Part shown: one piece after another, positions 28,260-38,123 of the stretch | How positions within the stretch are numbered: position 1 is the first letter of the stretch | How the letters are laid out: every line of letters begins with the position of its first letter | NCBI GenBank assembly: GCA_963830175.1 | Contig: CAWHKV010000007.1 | Location: 434,001 to 498,000 of the forward strand | Direction of reading: 5' to 3' | Source of the DNA: JBBRBB01 sp963830175 | GTDB taxonomy: Bacteria > Bacteroidota > Bacteroidia > Chitinophagales > Chitinophagaceae | DNA: 64,000 nt | The notes under the pieces: generated by a model | The model's input: the letters and a program-made list of their open reading frames with translations, nothing else | Told to the model about the DNA's origin: nothing | Database searches by the model: none | Made by a program: the position numbers and the translations under genes

Positions 28260-29513
28260 TTAGGCTACATATTTTTTAAACACCACACAGGCATTATGCC
28301 CGCCAAAACCAAAATTGTTACTTAGCGCTGCATTAACGGTTCTTTTTTGTGCCGTGTTAAAGGTAAAATTAAGTTTCGGATCAATATCGGGATCGTCGGT
28401 GAAATGGTTAATGGTGGGTGGAACAATATCATTTACCACACTAAGCACACAGGCTATTGCTTCAATAGCACCGGTTGCGCCAAGGCAATGACCAGTCATA
28501 GACTTGGTTGAACTAATGTTCAGGTCATAAGCATGTTCTCCAAAAACGCTTAGAATGGCTTTTACTTCCGCAATATCTCCCAGCGGTGTAGATGTACCGT
28601 GTGTATTAATATAATCCACATCTTCTGGTTTCATATTGGCATCATCCAATGTAACAAGCATTACATTTTTCGCTCCATGCCCATCAGGGTGCGGAGCAGT
28701 AATATGGTACGCATCAGCAGTTGCACCACCACCGGCAAGTTCGCAATAAATGTGGGCGCCACGTGCAAGTGCATGATCCAAAGTTTCTATAACAAGAATA
28801 CCTGATCCTTCACCCATAACAAAACCATCCCGGTCTTTGTCGTAGGGGCGGCTTGCTGTTTTGGGATCATCATTTCTTTCACTCAGGGCTTTGGCAGAGT
28901 TAAAGCCACCAACTGCCGCTTCTCTTATCACGGCCTCACTTCCGCCTGTTACCATAATATCGGCTTTACCAAGTCTTAAATGGTAAACAGCTTCTAAAAT
29001 AGCATTGGTTCCTGTAGCGCATGCACTTACAACGGCGAAATTGGGACCGCGTAAATTATGACGCATCGAAATTTGCCCAGCTGCTATATCTGCAATTAAT
29101 TTTGGAATGAAGAAAGGGTTAAAACGCGGTGTTCCATCGCCGCGGGCAAAATCCATTACATCGTTTTGAAAAGTAGTGAAACCTCCAATACCGCTGCCGA
29201 AAATTACACCAATCCTGTCTGGGTTAATATTGTCGGCGTTTAAGCCGGCATCCTTCATGGCTTCATCACTAGATACAAGGGCAAACTGGCAAAACCTGTC
29301 GAGTTTTCTTGCTTCTTTTTTATCAAAATATTTTTCAGGGTCAAAATTTTTAACCTCGCATCCAAAACGTGTTTTGAATTTTGATGCATCGTAACCGGTA
29401 ATATAATCAGCACCGGAAACACCATTAATCAGGTTATCCCAGAAATCTTTTACATTATTACCTAATGGCGTTACTGCACCCATTCCCGTTACTACCACTC
29501 TCTTAAATTGCAT
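28260..29513 (-). CDS. fabF: 3-oxoacyl-ACP synthase II
   Basis: 417 residues from MQFKRVVVTGMGAVTPLG; an in-frame upstream start gives a non-conserved extension. The catalytic triad is Cys165 (SACATGTN), His305 (NTHGTSTPLGD) and His342 (MTGHCLGATGAIEA), with Lys337. FabF condenses malonyl-ACP with acyl-ACP in fatty acid elongation. It lies directly downstream of acpP, separated by an 84-base spacer that contains a conserved-looking hairpin. Confidence 0.96.
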   Translation of the reverse strand: MQFKRVVVTGMGAVTPLGNNVKDFWDNLINGVSGADYITGYDASKFKTRFGCEVKNFDPEKYFDKKEARKLDRFCQFALVSSDEAMKDAGLNADNINPDRIGVIFGSGIGGFTTFQNDVMDFARGDGTPRFNPFFIPKLIADIAAGQISMRHNLRGPNFAVVSACATGTNAILEAVYHLRLGKADIMVTGGSEAVIREAAVGGFNSAKALSERNDDPKTASRPYDKDRDGFVMGEGSGILVIETLDHALARGAHIYCELAGGGATADAYHITAPHPDGHGAKNVMLVTLDDANMKPEDVDYINTHGTSTPLGDIAEVKAILSVFGEHAYDLNISSTKSMTGHCLGATGAIEAIACVLSVVNDIVPPTINHFTDDPDIDPKLNFTFNTAQKRTVNAALSNNFGFGGHNACVVFKKYVA

Positions 29514-29539
29514 AATGCAGCATTCATTAAATGTGATAA

Positions 29540-29572
29540 ATCCGCCACAGGTGCAAAACACCCAGGGCGGAT
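29540..29572 (-). other. Hairpin in the acpP-fabF spacer
   Basis: A two-tier inverted repeat: ATCCGCC (29540-29546) with GGCGGAT (29566-29572), enclosing GGTG/CACC (50-53 and 59-62 of the same hundred). No T run follows on the minus strand, so it is not a strong terminator. It may stabilise the abundant acpP transcript or act as a processing site between acpP and fabF. Confidence 0.55.
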
Positions 29573-29597
29573 CAAAGTATAATTACAGGTACAGGTA

Positions 29598-29834
29598 CTA
29601 TTTGGCGTGTTCTTCCAAATAAGATATTGCCTGCCCTACAGTAGTGATCGTTTCGGCCTGTTCATCGGGTATGGAAATATTGAATTCTTTTTCAAATTCC
29701 ATAATCAATTCAACAGTGTCTAAAGAATCAGCTCCCAGGTCATTCGTAAATGAAGCTTCATTGGTAACTTCTGCTTCGGCAACGCCTAATTTATCAACTA
29801 TGATTTTTTTGACTCTTGTAGCAATGTCTGACAT
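29598..29834 (-). CDS. acpP: Acyl carrier protein
   Basis: 78 residues, the normal ACP length and acidic character. Ser37 in GADSLDTVEL is the 4'-phosphopantetheine attachment site. ACP carries growing acyl chains in fatty acid synthesis. It is first in the acpP-fabF-rnc array. Confidence 0.97.
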   Translation of the reverse strand: MSDIATRVKKIIVDKLGVAEAEVTNEASFTNDLGADSLDTVELIMEFEKEFNISIPDEQAETITTVGQAISYLEEHAK

Positions 29835-29997
29835 TATAGTAAGTTTTGTTTCGGGGCAAAAATATAATTTTACTTAATACAAAATAAGTTCCCATACAAT
29901 TTGTTCAAAGCTTTGATTAAAATGGTTAAGCAGCCAAACACCTTAATTGTATATATTAATAATATGAAATTGGTTTTTTTTGTACCTTAAATTACTT

Positions 29998-30426
29998 ATG
30001 GCAATTAAAATAATAGATCACGGTTCAAAAGAATATGAGCAAATGGTTGAATTGCGGTATAATATGCTGCGAAAACCTTTAGGCCTGTCTTTTTCTGACG
30101 AAGAGCTAGCCCGTGAAAAGGATGATATTCTGATCTGTTGCTTTGATGATAAAAAACTGGAAGGTTGTTGCCTTTTAACAGAAGAAGCCCCTCAAATCTA
30201 TCGCCTGAGGCAAATGGCAGTTGTATCTGGATTGCAGGGTAAAGGAATTGGTCGCGTGTTGATGCAATTTGCTGAGAACATTTCCCGCGACAGGGGATAC
30301 AATAAAATAATGATGCATGCCCGCAAAACAGCCATACCCTTTTATGAAAAACTTGGTTATACAGTTACTGGAGAAGAGTTTACTGAAGTAAAATTGCCGC
30401 ATTACTGCATGGAAAAAGCGTTGTAA
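29998..30426 (+). CDS. GNAT family N-acetyltransferase
   Basis: 142 residues from MAIKIIDHGSKEYEQM; six preceding in-frame codons lack support. The acetyl-CoA-binding motif A is RLRQMAVVSGLQGKGIGRVLMQFAE (Q-x-x-G-x-G type), followed by HARKTAIPFYEKLGY, the usual motif B. The family is related to ElaA/YjcF-like small acetyltransferases. The substrate is unknown. It ends two bases from the convergent YcxB-like gene. Confidence 0.88.
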   Translation: MAIKIIDHGSKEYEQMVELRYNMLRKPLGLSFSDEELAREKDDILICCFDDKKLEGCCLLTEEAPQIYRLRQMAVVSGLQGKGIGRVLMQFAENISRDRGYNKIMMHARKTAIPFYEKLGYTVTGEEFTEVKLPHYCMEKAL

Positions 30427-30428
30427 GA

Positions 30429-30902
30429 TTACCCTTTAATTCTTTTTTTAAGGAGTATTCTCAGATCGTACCTGAATTCTTCATTCATTTCATCCTTAGG
30501 AATGAGAAAAAAGGACTTAGCGGAAAAATACAAGTGAAAAAAATTGGGGCTTTCTATAAACCTGGTAAACTGGCCCCACTTCCATTCTACATAACCATTG
30601 GGGTTTTGCAACATGATAAAGTGTTCACTAAAGGTTATTACAAATTTTTCCTTAAAAGTAGCAGACCGCCTGTAAATGCTATAGGGCAGTAAATACCACA
30701 CGGCAACCAACGATACGAACCAGATAAAAGAACCCAGGATAAATGGCTGAGGCCGAATTTTATCCATAAAATATAACACACCCGCAACCAGGTCAAAGGC
30801 AACAATACTTACAAGTAAAATTTTTATTTCAGGTTGCCATATAAAATGGTACCGCAGCGCCTGTATCACCTTTTTTTTGTCATAATCAAAACTTAGCCGC
30901 AT
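30429..30902 (-). CDS. YcxB-like membrane protein
   Basis: 157 residues. Two hydrophobic helices (about 28-48, ILLVSIVAFDLVAGVLYF, and 55-78) precede a C-terminal YcxB-like domain: FVITFSEHFIMLQNPNGYVEWKWGQF and FFLIPKDEM. The YcxB domain has no established function. The protein is probably anchored in the inner membrane with its C-terminal domain cytosolic. Confidence 0.65.
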   Translation of the reverse strand: MRLSFDYDKKKVIQALRYHFIWQPEIKILLVSIVAFDLVAGVLYFMDKIRPQPFILGSFIWFVSLVAVWYLLPYSIYRRSATFKEKFVITFSEHFIMLQNPNGYVEWKWGQFTRFIESPNFFHLYFSAKSFFLIPKDEMNEEFRYDLRILLKKRIKG

Positions 30903-30956
30903 GCTTAAAGTTGCTGATAAATTTGTACTTGAAAAAATAAACCAAACTACAATGTA

Positions 30957-31712
30957 TTATTCCCGGTTTTTAATGTAAACCAACTTTATTCCGTGTTTGT
31001 CTGTTTCGCGTATGTCAATTTCAAACTGCGGCAAACTTTTTATTAAAGGAGTAAGTTTTGCAAAACCGAAATTTCGTGGGTCAAAATTTGGTTGTTTTTT
31101 TAAAAGCAGGTTACCTACATCACCTAAAAATGCCCACCCATTCTCATCTTCTAAATCAGAAATGGTGGTAGCTATAAGATGAAGGTCTTCTTTATGTATT
31201 TTATCAATGCTCTTTTTCTGTGCCTGTTTTTCTATTTTCTGGTGGGTTATGGCATCTTCGTCTGCTTCTGTGCTGGATAAAATTTCTATATAAATAAATT
31301 TGTCGCAGGCTGCAATAAAAGGGTTAGGCGTTTTCTTTTCACCAATACCAAACACTTTCATTCCTGCTTCGCGCAAGCGAGTCGCCAACCGCGTGAAATC
31401 GCTGTCGCTGCTTATAATACAAAATCCATCGACCCTGCCGCTATATAAAATATCCATAGCATCTATAATCATTGCCGAGTCTGTAGAATTTTTACCCGTT
31501 GTATAACTATACTGCTGAACAGGGGTTATAGCATTTGACAGTAACACATTCTTCCATCCGCTAACTGTGGGCTTTGTCCAGTCACCATAAATTCTTTTAA
31601 ATGTTGGAGTGCCATACTTGGCTATCTCTTCCATAACGCCTTTAATATTTTTATAAGGAACATTGTCTGCATCAATTAAAACAGCAATGCGCAGGTCTGT
31701 TTGTTTTTCCAT
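30957..31712 (-). CDS. NYN domain ribonuclease-like protein with LOTUS/OST-HTH domain
   Basis: 251 residues. The N-terminal 145 residues are a NYN (PIN-like) nuclease domain with acidic residues Asp14 and Asp16 (VLIDADNVPY), NSTDSAMIIDAMD and CIISSDSDFTRLATRL, the four-acid arrangement of this fold. A charged linker (about 150-170) leads to a C-terminal winged-helix LOTUS/OST-HTH-type domain ending FEIDIRETDKHGIKLVYIK. The combination suggests an RNA-binding endoribonuclease. The target is unknown. It follows IcmF in the same direction after 84 bases. Confidence 0.88.
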   Translation of the reverse strand: MEKQTDLRIAVLIDADNVPYKNIKGVMEEIAKYGTPTFKRIYGDWTKPTVSGWKNVLLSNAITPVQQYSYTTGKNSTDSAMIIDAMDILYSGRVDGFCIISSDSDFTRLATRLREAGMKVFGIGEKKTPNPFIAACDKFIYIEILSSTEADEDAITHQKIEKQAQKKSIDKIHKEDLHLIATTISDLEDENGWAFLGDVGNLLLKKQPNFDPRNFGFAKLTPLIKSLPQFEIDIRETDKHGIKLVYIKNRE

Positions 31713-31796
31713 TTGTGCTGCAAGATAAAATTTTTACTATTGGGTAGGGGAAGAAAGCCAACCGGCATAAACACCATAATATTATTGTAATAACCT

Positions 31797-34700
31797 TTAC
31801 ATGTTTCGGCGATACTGCCCACCAACTTCATATAGTGCATGGGTAATTTGCCCTAAAGAACAATATTTTACGGTTTCCATCAGCTCTTCAAAAAGATTTC
31901 CGCCTGCAATAGCCACCTCTTTTAACTGGTTGAGTTTATGCTCAGTAAATGATTGGTTACGTGTATGAAAAGCATGTAAGTTTTGAATTTGTTGTTCTTT
32001 TTCTTCTGTTGGTGCTTCGGATAACTTCACCTGGTAAAATAGTGGGACTTCCTTTTTTACTCAGGAAAGTATTTACACCAATTAGTGGTAATTCACCGGT
32101 ATGCTTTCTGCGTTTCGTAAAACAGGCTTTCTTCCTGAATTTTATTTCGCTGGTACATGCGTTCCATGGCACCAAGTACACCACCCCTTTCTGTTATCCG
32201 GTCAAATTCTGCAAGCACAGCTTCTTCTACCAGGTCTGTTAAGTTCTTCAATTACGAAACTTCCCTGGTTAGGATTTTCGTTTTTGGCAGTACCCAGTTC
32301 CCGGTTAATGATCAGCTGAATAGCCATTGCCCTGCGCACACTTTCTTCAGTGGGTGTTGTGATCGCTTCATCATATGCATTTGTATGCAGGGTATTGCAG
32401 TTATCATAAATAGCATACAAGCGCCTGCAGCGTAGTTCGTATATCATTGAAATCAATTTCCTGCGCATGCAGACTTCTGCCGCTTGTTTGAATATGGTAT
32501 TTTAATTTTTGTGACTGCGTTCATTTGCATTGTATTTATTCTTCATGGCTTTGGCCCAGATTCTGCGGGCCACACGTCCGATCACACTGTATTCTGGATC
32601 CATTCCATTACTGAAAAAGAATGAAAGATTTGGTGCAAAATCATCTATATTCATTCCACGGCTTAGATAATATTCAACATAAGTAAACCCATTTGATAAG
32701 CGTAAAGGCAAGTTGTGTAATTGGATTGGCGCCTGCTTCTGCAATATGATAACCGCTGATACTTACACTGTAAAAATTCCGTACCTTTTTATCAATAAAA
32801 TATTGCTGCACATCGCCCATTAATTTCAATGCAAATTCAGTAGAAAAGATGCAGGTGTTTTGCGCCTGGTCTTCTTTTAAAATATCTGCCTGCACGGTTC
32901 CGCGTACTAGGTTTAATGCTTTGCTTTTAATTTCATTATACACATCCTGCGGGCAAAACTTCATCACCACTAAGACCAAGTAATTTTAATCCCAAACCAT
33001 CATTGCCTTCAGGTAATTTTTCCGGTGCCAGCGGGTTATAATAAGATGGTTTAGGCAGGTGCCTGATACTTTTCTTCCATTATACGCTTTACTTCATCCC
33101 ACAGATTATTTTCCTGAATGTATTTTTCACATTGCTGGTCAATTGCAGCATTCATAAAAAAAGCGAGTACAATTGGGGCAGGACCATTGATGGTCATGCT
33201 CACTGAAGTCTTGGCGCTGCACAAATCAAATCCGCTATATAATTTTTTAGCATCATCCACCGTGGCAATGCTAACGCCGCTGTTTCCAATCTTACCATAA
33301 ATATCGGGACGAGGGGCAGGATCTTCTCCATATAATGTAACACTGTCAAAGGCAGTGCTTAACCGTTTTGCTGGCTGATCCACACTTACATAATGAAAGC
33401 GTTTGTTGGTTCTTTCCGGACCACCTTCCCCGGCAAACATCCTGGTAGGATCTTCGCCCTGCCGTTTAAGTTCAAAAACACCTGCTGTATAAGGAAATTC
33501 TCCCGGGATATTTTCCTGTAACTGCCACCTTAAAATATCTCCCCAATCTTTATATTCTGGCATCACAACCTTGTGAATTTTTGTGCCACTTAATGAAAGT
33601 GAAGTGAGCGGTTGTTTGATGATCTTATCTCTTACTTTGTACTCGAAAAAATCTGCCTGGTATTTTACTTTAAGTGGCTCCCAGTTATCTATTAAGGCAT
33701 GGCTAACGCTATCAAGTTTTTTAGAAAGTTCAACAGATAATAGCTCAAGTCCTTCTACCGTTTTCTTATCCGAAGACTTCATTAACGAAAGAACACCTTT
33801 AACCTTATACAATGCTGATGCAATTTCGCACTGCGCATTTACCCATGCATCGTAACTGCGGTTATTTTCTGCAATCTCAGATAAATACCTAACCCGTTTG
33901 GGAGGAATCACGGCTTCGCCCATCCCACCACCGGTTGCGGAAGTAGTATATGCGCCAAAGTCTACACTCGTTTTTTCTTTTATAATATCGAGCAGCTTTT
34001 GAAAAAGCAGGTTTACACCTTCATCATTAAACTTGTTGGCAGTTGTGCCAACAACAGGCAGTGCACTATCCTGGGCAGTAAATAATTTATGGTTGCGTTT
34101 ATATTGTTTTTTAACATCGGCAAGTGCATCGAGGGCGCCTGCTTTATCGAATTTATTTATACAGATTACATCGGCATAATCCAGCATATTTATTTTTTCA
34201 AGTTGAGATGCGGCTCCATATTCAGGCGTCATCACGTACATGCTAACATCACAAAATTCAACGATAGAAGTATCGCTTTGCCCCACACCTGCACTCTCCA
34301 ACAATACCAGGTCAAAATTTTGCTTTCGGCAAATGTCTATGGCATCTTTAAAAGAATGACTTATTGCGGTGTTGTCGTCCCTTGTAGCGAGACTGCGCAT
34401 ATATGCCCGTGGATGAGAGATGGCATTCATACGAATACGGTCGCCCAACAAGGCGCCTCCTGTTTTTTTCTTGGTGGGATCGACGCTTATTACTGCAATG
34501 GTTTTATCAGAGTATGTATTAAGAAACCTTCTTACTATCTCATCTGTTACAGAAGACTTACCGGCACCACCTGTGCCCGTTATGCCTAAAACCGGAATTG
34601 TTTTTTCAGTTAGTTGTTCATTCCCGTTTAACCTGTTGCCATTTTCAACATTGGTTATGTTACGTGCTATCTGGCGTACATCTTTCACTTCGCCAAGAGT

Positions 34701-35159
34701 CATCGGTGTCTGATATTCACCATTCCCGTTTAATGGAAAATCCAGCTGGGTAATAAGGTCCTGAATCATTCCTTCCAAACCCATTTTTCTGCCATCATCA
34801 GGAGAGTAAATTTTGGTAATGCCATAGCTTTCCAACTCCCGTATTTCTTCAGGCAAAATGGTTCCGCCACCCCCACCAAATATTTTAATATGCCCGCACC
34901 CGTTCTCATCCAGCAGATCTTTCATATACTTGAAAAACTCTACATGCCCACCCTGGTAAGAAGTGATCGCAATGCCTTGCGCATCTTCCTCAATTGCACA
35001 TTCTACTATCTCTGCTACGCTGCGGTTATGCCCGAGGTGAATGATTTCAGCACCCATGGATTGCATTATGCGACGCATGATATTAATAGCAGCATCATGC
35101 CCGTCGAACAAACTGGCTGCCGTTACTATTCTAACTTTATTTACCGGGGTATAACTCAT
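31797..35159 (-). CDS. icmF: Fused isobutyryl-CoA mutase IcmF, frameshifted C-terminal half
   Basis: A roughly 1120-residue locus beginning MSYTPVNKVRIVTAASLFDG. Order: B12-binding domain with the cobalt-ligating His21 (FDGHDAAINIMRR), a MeaB-like G-protein chaperone with Walker A GTGGAGKSS and VLLESAGVGQSD, then the TIM-barrel mutase (FPYTAGVFELKRQGEDPTRMFAGEGGPERTNKRFHYVS) and the family C terminus QYRRNM. The first 700 residues are open. Downstream, family sequence (TVQADILKEDQAQNTCIFSTEFAL; NAYDEAITTPTEESVRRAMA) is spread over all three frames with several breaks between 32030 and 33050. The enzyme interconverts isobutyryl- and n-butyryl-CoA and chaperones its own cofactor. Confidence 0.88.
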
Positions 35160-35283
35160 AAAACAGTTGATAAAATATGCCAAAGGTAATCAAAACTAAT
35201 GCGTGTTAGGCGCATGCTTCAGCGTTGAGCCTTCTTTAATTAAAAAAAATGACCTTAGCTTTAGACGAAAATGAAATTGCCAT

Positions 35284-36142
35284 ATGAAACTTGTACGATT
35301 AGGTGAAAAAGGGCGGAGAGGCCGGAATTCTAACTAATGATAACCGGGTTATTGATGTCTCTGTTTTTGGAGAAGATTACAATGAAAACTTTTTTTCGAA
35401 TGATGGATTAACCCGTTTAAAAGACTGGCTAAATCACCATGAAAAAGACTGCCAGGAAATAAAAGAAGAACGATTTGGTGCACCTGTTTCTTCTCCCTCA
35501 AAAATTATATGCATTGGCTTAAATTATTCAGACCATGCCGCCGAGGTAAATGCCCCATTGCCACCCGAACCTGTAATTTTTTTTAAATCTACCTCAGCTA
35601 TTTGCGGGCCTAACGATGAGGTGATTATTCCTAAAAATAGCAAAAAGACAGACTGGGAGGTTGAGCTTGCAGTATTGATCGGTAAAAAAGCTACGTATAT
35701 TGATGAGGCAGATGCGTTACAATACATAGCCGGTTATATGCTGCACAACGATTATAGCGAAAGAGCTTTTCAACTTGAGCGTGGTGGGCAGTGGGTAAAA
35801 GGGAAAAGTTGCGATACGTTTGCCCCGCTAGGTCCATATCTTGTTACCAAAGATGAAATTAAAGACATAGACAACCTTCGTCTATGGTTAAAAGTAAATG
35901 GAAAAATTATGCAGGATGGAAGCACAAAAAACCTGGTACATAAAATACCTTTTCTCGTTTCTTATGTAAGCCAGTTTATGACCCTGCTGCCCGGAGATAT
36001 TATAAGTACAGGAACACCGGCTGGTGTTGGCTTAGGTCAGAAGCCGGAACCCTTGTATCTTAAGGCTGGCGATACGGTAGAATTAGGTATTGACCATTTA
36101 GGTTCATCAAAACAAAATCTGGTTGCCTGGGGTACATCATAA
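35284..36142 (+). CDS. Fumarylacetoacetate hydrolase family protein (diketo-deoxy-fuconate hydrolase candidate), frameshifted start
   Basis: About 285 residues. The first codons MKLVRLGEK are in a different frame from the remainder, the shift falling at the A/G runs 35306-35313; downstream frame is open to the stop. Family motifs: ICIGLNYSDHAAE, PVIFFKSTSAICGPNDEVIIP, DWEVELAVLIGKKA (metal ligands), GYMLHNDYSERAFQ and ISTGTPAGVGLGQKP. FAH-family enzymes hydrolyse C-C bonds in beta-diketo acids. In the L-fucose oxidative pathway this step splits 2,4-diketo-3-deoxy-L-fuconate into pyruvate and lactate. It is first in the 6-deoxysugar operon. Confidence 0.85.
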
Positions 36143-36152
36143 AATTTATTGA

Positions 36153-36485
36153 ATGAAAAGGTACTGTTTTGCACTTGACCTTAAGGAAGATGATCAATTG
36201 ATCGCTGAATATGAAAGACATCATCAGCATGTGTGGAATGAGGTTTCTGAAAGTATTAAACAGGCTGGCATAACATCCATGCAAATTTACAGAACGGGAC
36301 CCCGCCTGTTTATGATTATTGAAACAGATAAAACATTTTCTTTTGAACGCAAAGCAATTATAGATAGCAATAATAGAAAAGTTATGGAGTGGGAGCAACT
36401 GATGCTTCAATTTCAGGAACCACTTCAATGGGCACAACCTGGGGAAAAATGGGTGTTAATGAAGGAAATTTTTACTTTGAAATAA
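36153..36485 (+). CDS. L-rhamnose/L-fucose mutarotase family protein
   Basis: 110 residues of the RhaM-like mutarotase family (dimeric alpha/beta barrel): YCFALDLKEDDQLIAEYERHH, VWNEVSESIKQAGITSMQIYR and WEQLMLQFQEPL. The family equilibrates the alpha and beta anomers of 6-deoxyhexoses. The position in this operon favours L-fucose as substrate. It follows the FAH gene by ten bases, and the lactonase gene starts five bases after it. Confidence 0.85.
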   Translation: MKRYCFALDLKEDDQLIAEYERHHQHVWNEVSESIKQAGITSMQIYRTGPRLFMIIETDKTFSFERKAIIDSNNRKVMEWEQLMLQFQEPLQWAQPGEKWVLMKEIFTLK

Positions 36486-36490
36486 TAGTT

Positions 36491-37315
36491 ATGATAGTAG
36501 ACAGTCACGTACATTTTTGGAAGTTTGACAGGAAGAGGCATACCTGGATAAACAAGGATATGAAAATGTTGCAAAAAGATCACCTCCCCGAGCATCTTTC
36601 TCTAACCCTTAGCCGTAACAATATTACCGGTGTAGTAGCTGTTCAGGCCGACCAGAGTGAATTAGAAACTTTATTTCTAAGTGAATTGGCAAAAACACAT
36701 CCCATTATAAAAGGTATAGTTGGCTGGGTTAATTTACAAGATGAGAACATTGAAGAGCGGCTTCAATATTTTTCGCAATTCACCCATGTTAAAGGATTCA
36801 GGCATATAGCAGAAAATGAACCCGCCGGTTTTTTACTTAAATCTGAAATGCTGCGTGGCATAAGTGCTTTAAACAAGTATAGTTTTACTTATGACATTTT
36901 GTTACAGCAACATCAGTTGCAGGATGCTGTAAAACTGGTTGATCATTTTCCAGGTCAAAAGTTTGTACTTGATCATTGCGGCAAACCAAATATTCCGGGC
37001 AACGGTTTTAATGAATGGAAAACCATTATTGAAGACATGGCAACCCACCCTAATATAGTTTGTAAGGTATCCGGGTTGTTTACACAGGCAGACTGGAAGC
37101 AATGGAGCCCGTCAGACTTCTACCCCTATCTTGATGTTGTCTTTAAATCTTTCGGCACAGGGCGGCTGATGTTTGGTAGTGATTGGCCTGTTATGTTATT
37201 ATCTGGTATTTACGTGCAATGGAAAAGCTTGCTTGAAAAATACATGGAAGAATTTTCCTCTGATGAGACTGACCTGGTGTTTGGATTGAATGCGAAAAGC
37301 TTTTACAATCTTTGA
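36491..37315 (+). CDS. Amidohydrolase family lactonase (L-fuconolactonase candidate)
   Basis: 274 residues from MIVDSHVHFWKFD; an open extension upstream overlaps the mutarotase gene and is rejected. The amidohydrolase metal-binding pattern is present: His6 and His8 in DSHVHFW, FVLDHCGKPNI, and the terminal Asp in RLMFGSDWPV. COG3618-type members hydrolyse sugar lactones such as L-fuconolactone and L-rhamnono-lactone to the acids. Its neighbours support the fuconolactone assignment. Confidence 0.85.
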   Translation: MIVDSHVHFWKFDRKRHTWINKDMKMLQKDHLPEHLSLTLSRNNITGVVAVQADQSELETLFLSELAKTHPIIKGIVGWVNLQDENIEERLQYFSQFTHVKGFRHIAENEPAGFLLKSEMLRGISALNKYSFTYDILLQQHQLQDAVKLVDHFPGQKFVLDHCGKPNIPGNGFNEWKTIIEDMATHPNIVCKVSGLFTQADWKQWSPSDFYPYLDVVFKSFGTGRLMFGSDWPVMLLSGIYVQWKSLLEKYMEEFSSDETDLVFGLNAKSFYNL

Positions 37316-37355
37316 GTTATTAATATCTTGATGTTTTAATTAACTAACTAAACGG

Positions 37356-38117
37356 ATGGATCTTTTTTTAAAAGATAAGGTGTGCATGGTAACGGGCGGT
37401 GCAAGCGGCATTGGTGCTTCTATTTGCGCTGCATTAGTGCAGGAAGGTGCGTTAGTTATGATCATTGACAGGAATAGTGATTTTCAAAATAATAAACCCA
37501 ACTGTGCTTTTATTAAAACAGAATTAACGAATGCAGAAGCATGTAAACATGCTATAGAAAAGACCATTTCTGCCTATGGTAAAATAGATGCGGTAATAAA
37601 CAATGCAGGAGTAAATGATTCGGTGGGTTTACAAAATGGAGATCCCGCCAGCTTTGAATCCTCTCTTAAAAAAAATTTGTTTCATTATTACAACATGGTT
37701 CATTTTGCTTTGCCATACTTAATTAATGAAAAAGGATGTGTTGTAAACATCAGTTCAAAGGTTGCAGAAACCGGGCAAGGAAATACATCTGGTTATGCGG
37801 CAGCAAAAGGTGCTATTAATGCATTAACCAGGGAATGGGCGGCTGAATTATTAAAGCATTCGGTTCGGGTTAATGCTGTTATTCCAGCAGAGGTTTGGAC
37901 ACCCCTGTATAAAACATGGCTAAGTAGGCAGGAAAATCCTTATGAAAAATTGAAACGTATAACATCATGTATTCCATTAGAGCAACGGTTTACTACGCCT
38001 GAAGAAATTGCCAACACCGTTTTGTTTTTAATAAGTAACCGGGCTTCGCATATAACAGGTCAGTTAATTCATGTGGATGGTGGCTATACACATCTTGACC
38101 GTGCACTAACTAAATAA
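37356..38117 (+). CDS. SDR family oxidoreductase (L-fucose dehydrogenase candidate)
   Basis: 253 residues of classical short-chain dehydrogenase. Cofactor motif TGGASGIG at 13-20, NNAG at 82-85, catalytic Ser133/134, Tyr147 and Lys151 (YAAAK), and a C-terminal HVDGGYTHLD. In the deduced pathway it would oxidise the aldose to the lactone with NAD(P)+. The substrate is inferred from context only; it might instead act on the deoxy-keto acid, with the second SDR taking this step. Confidence 0.82.
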   Translation: MDLFLKDKVCMVTGGASGIGASICAALVQEGALVMIIDRNSDFQNNKPNCAFIKTELTNAEACKHAIEKTISAYGKIDAVINNAGVNDSVGLQNGDPASFESSLKKNLFHYYNMVHFALPYLINEKGCVVNISSKVAETGQGNTSGYAAAKGAINALTREWAAELLKHSVRVNAVIPAEVWTPLYKTWLSRQENPYEKLKRITSCIPLEQRFTTPEEIANTVLFLISNRASHITGQLIHVDGGYTHLDRALTK

Positions 38118-38123
38118 AATATT

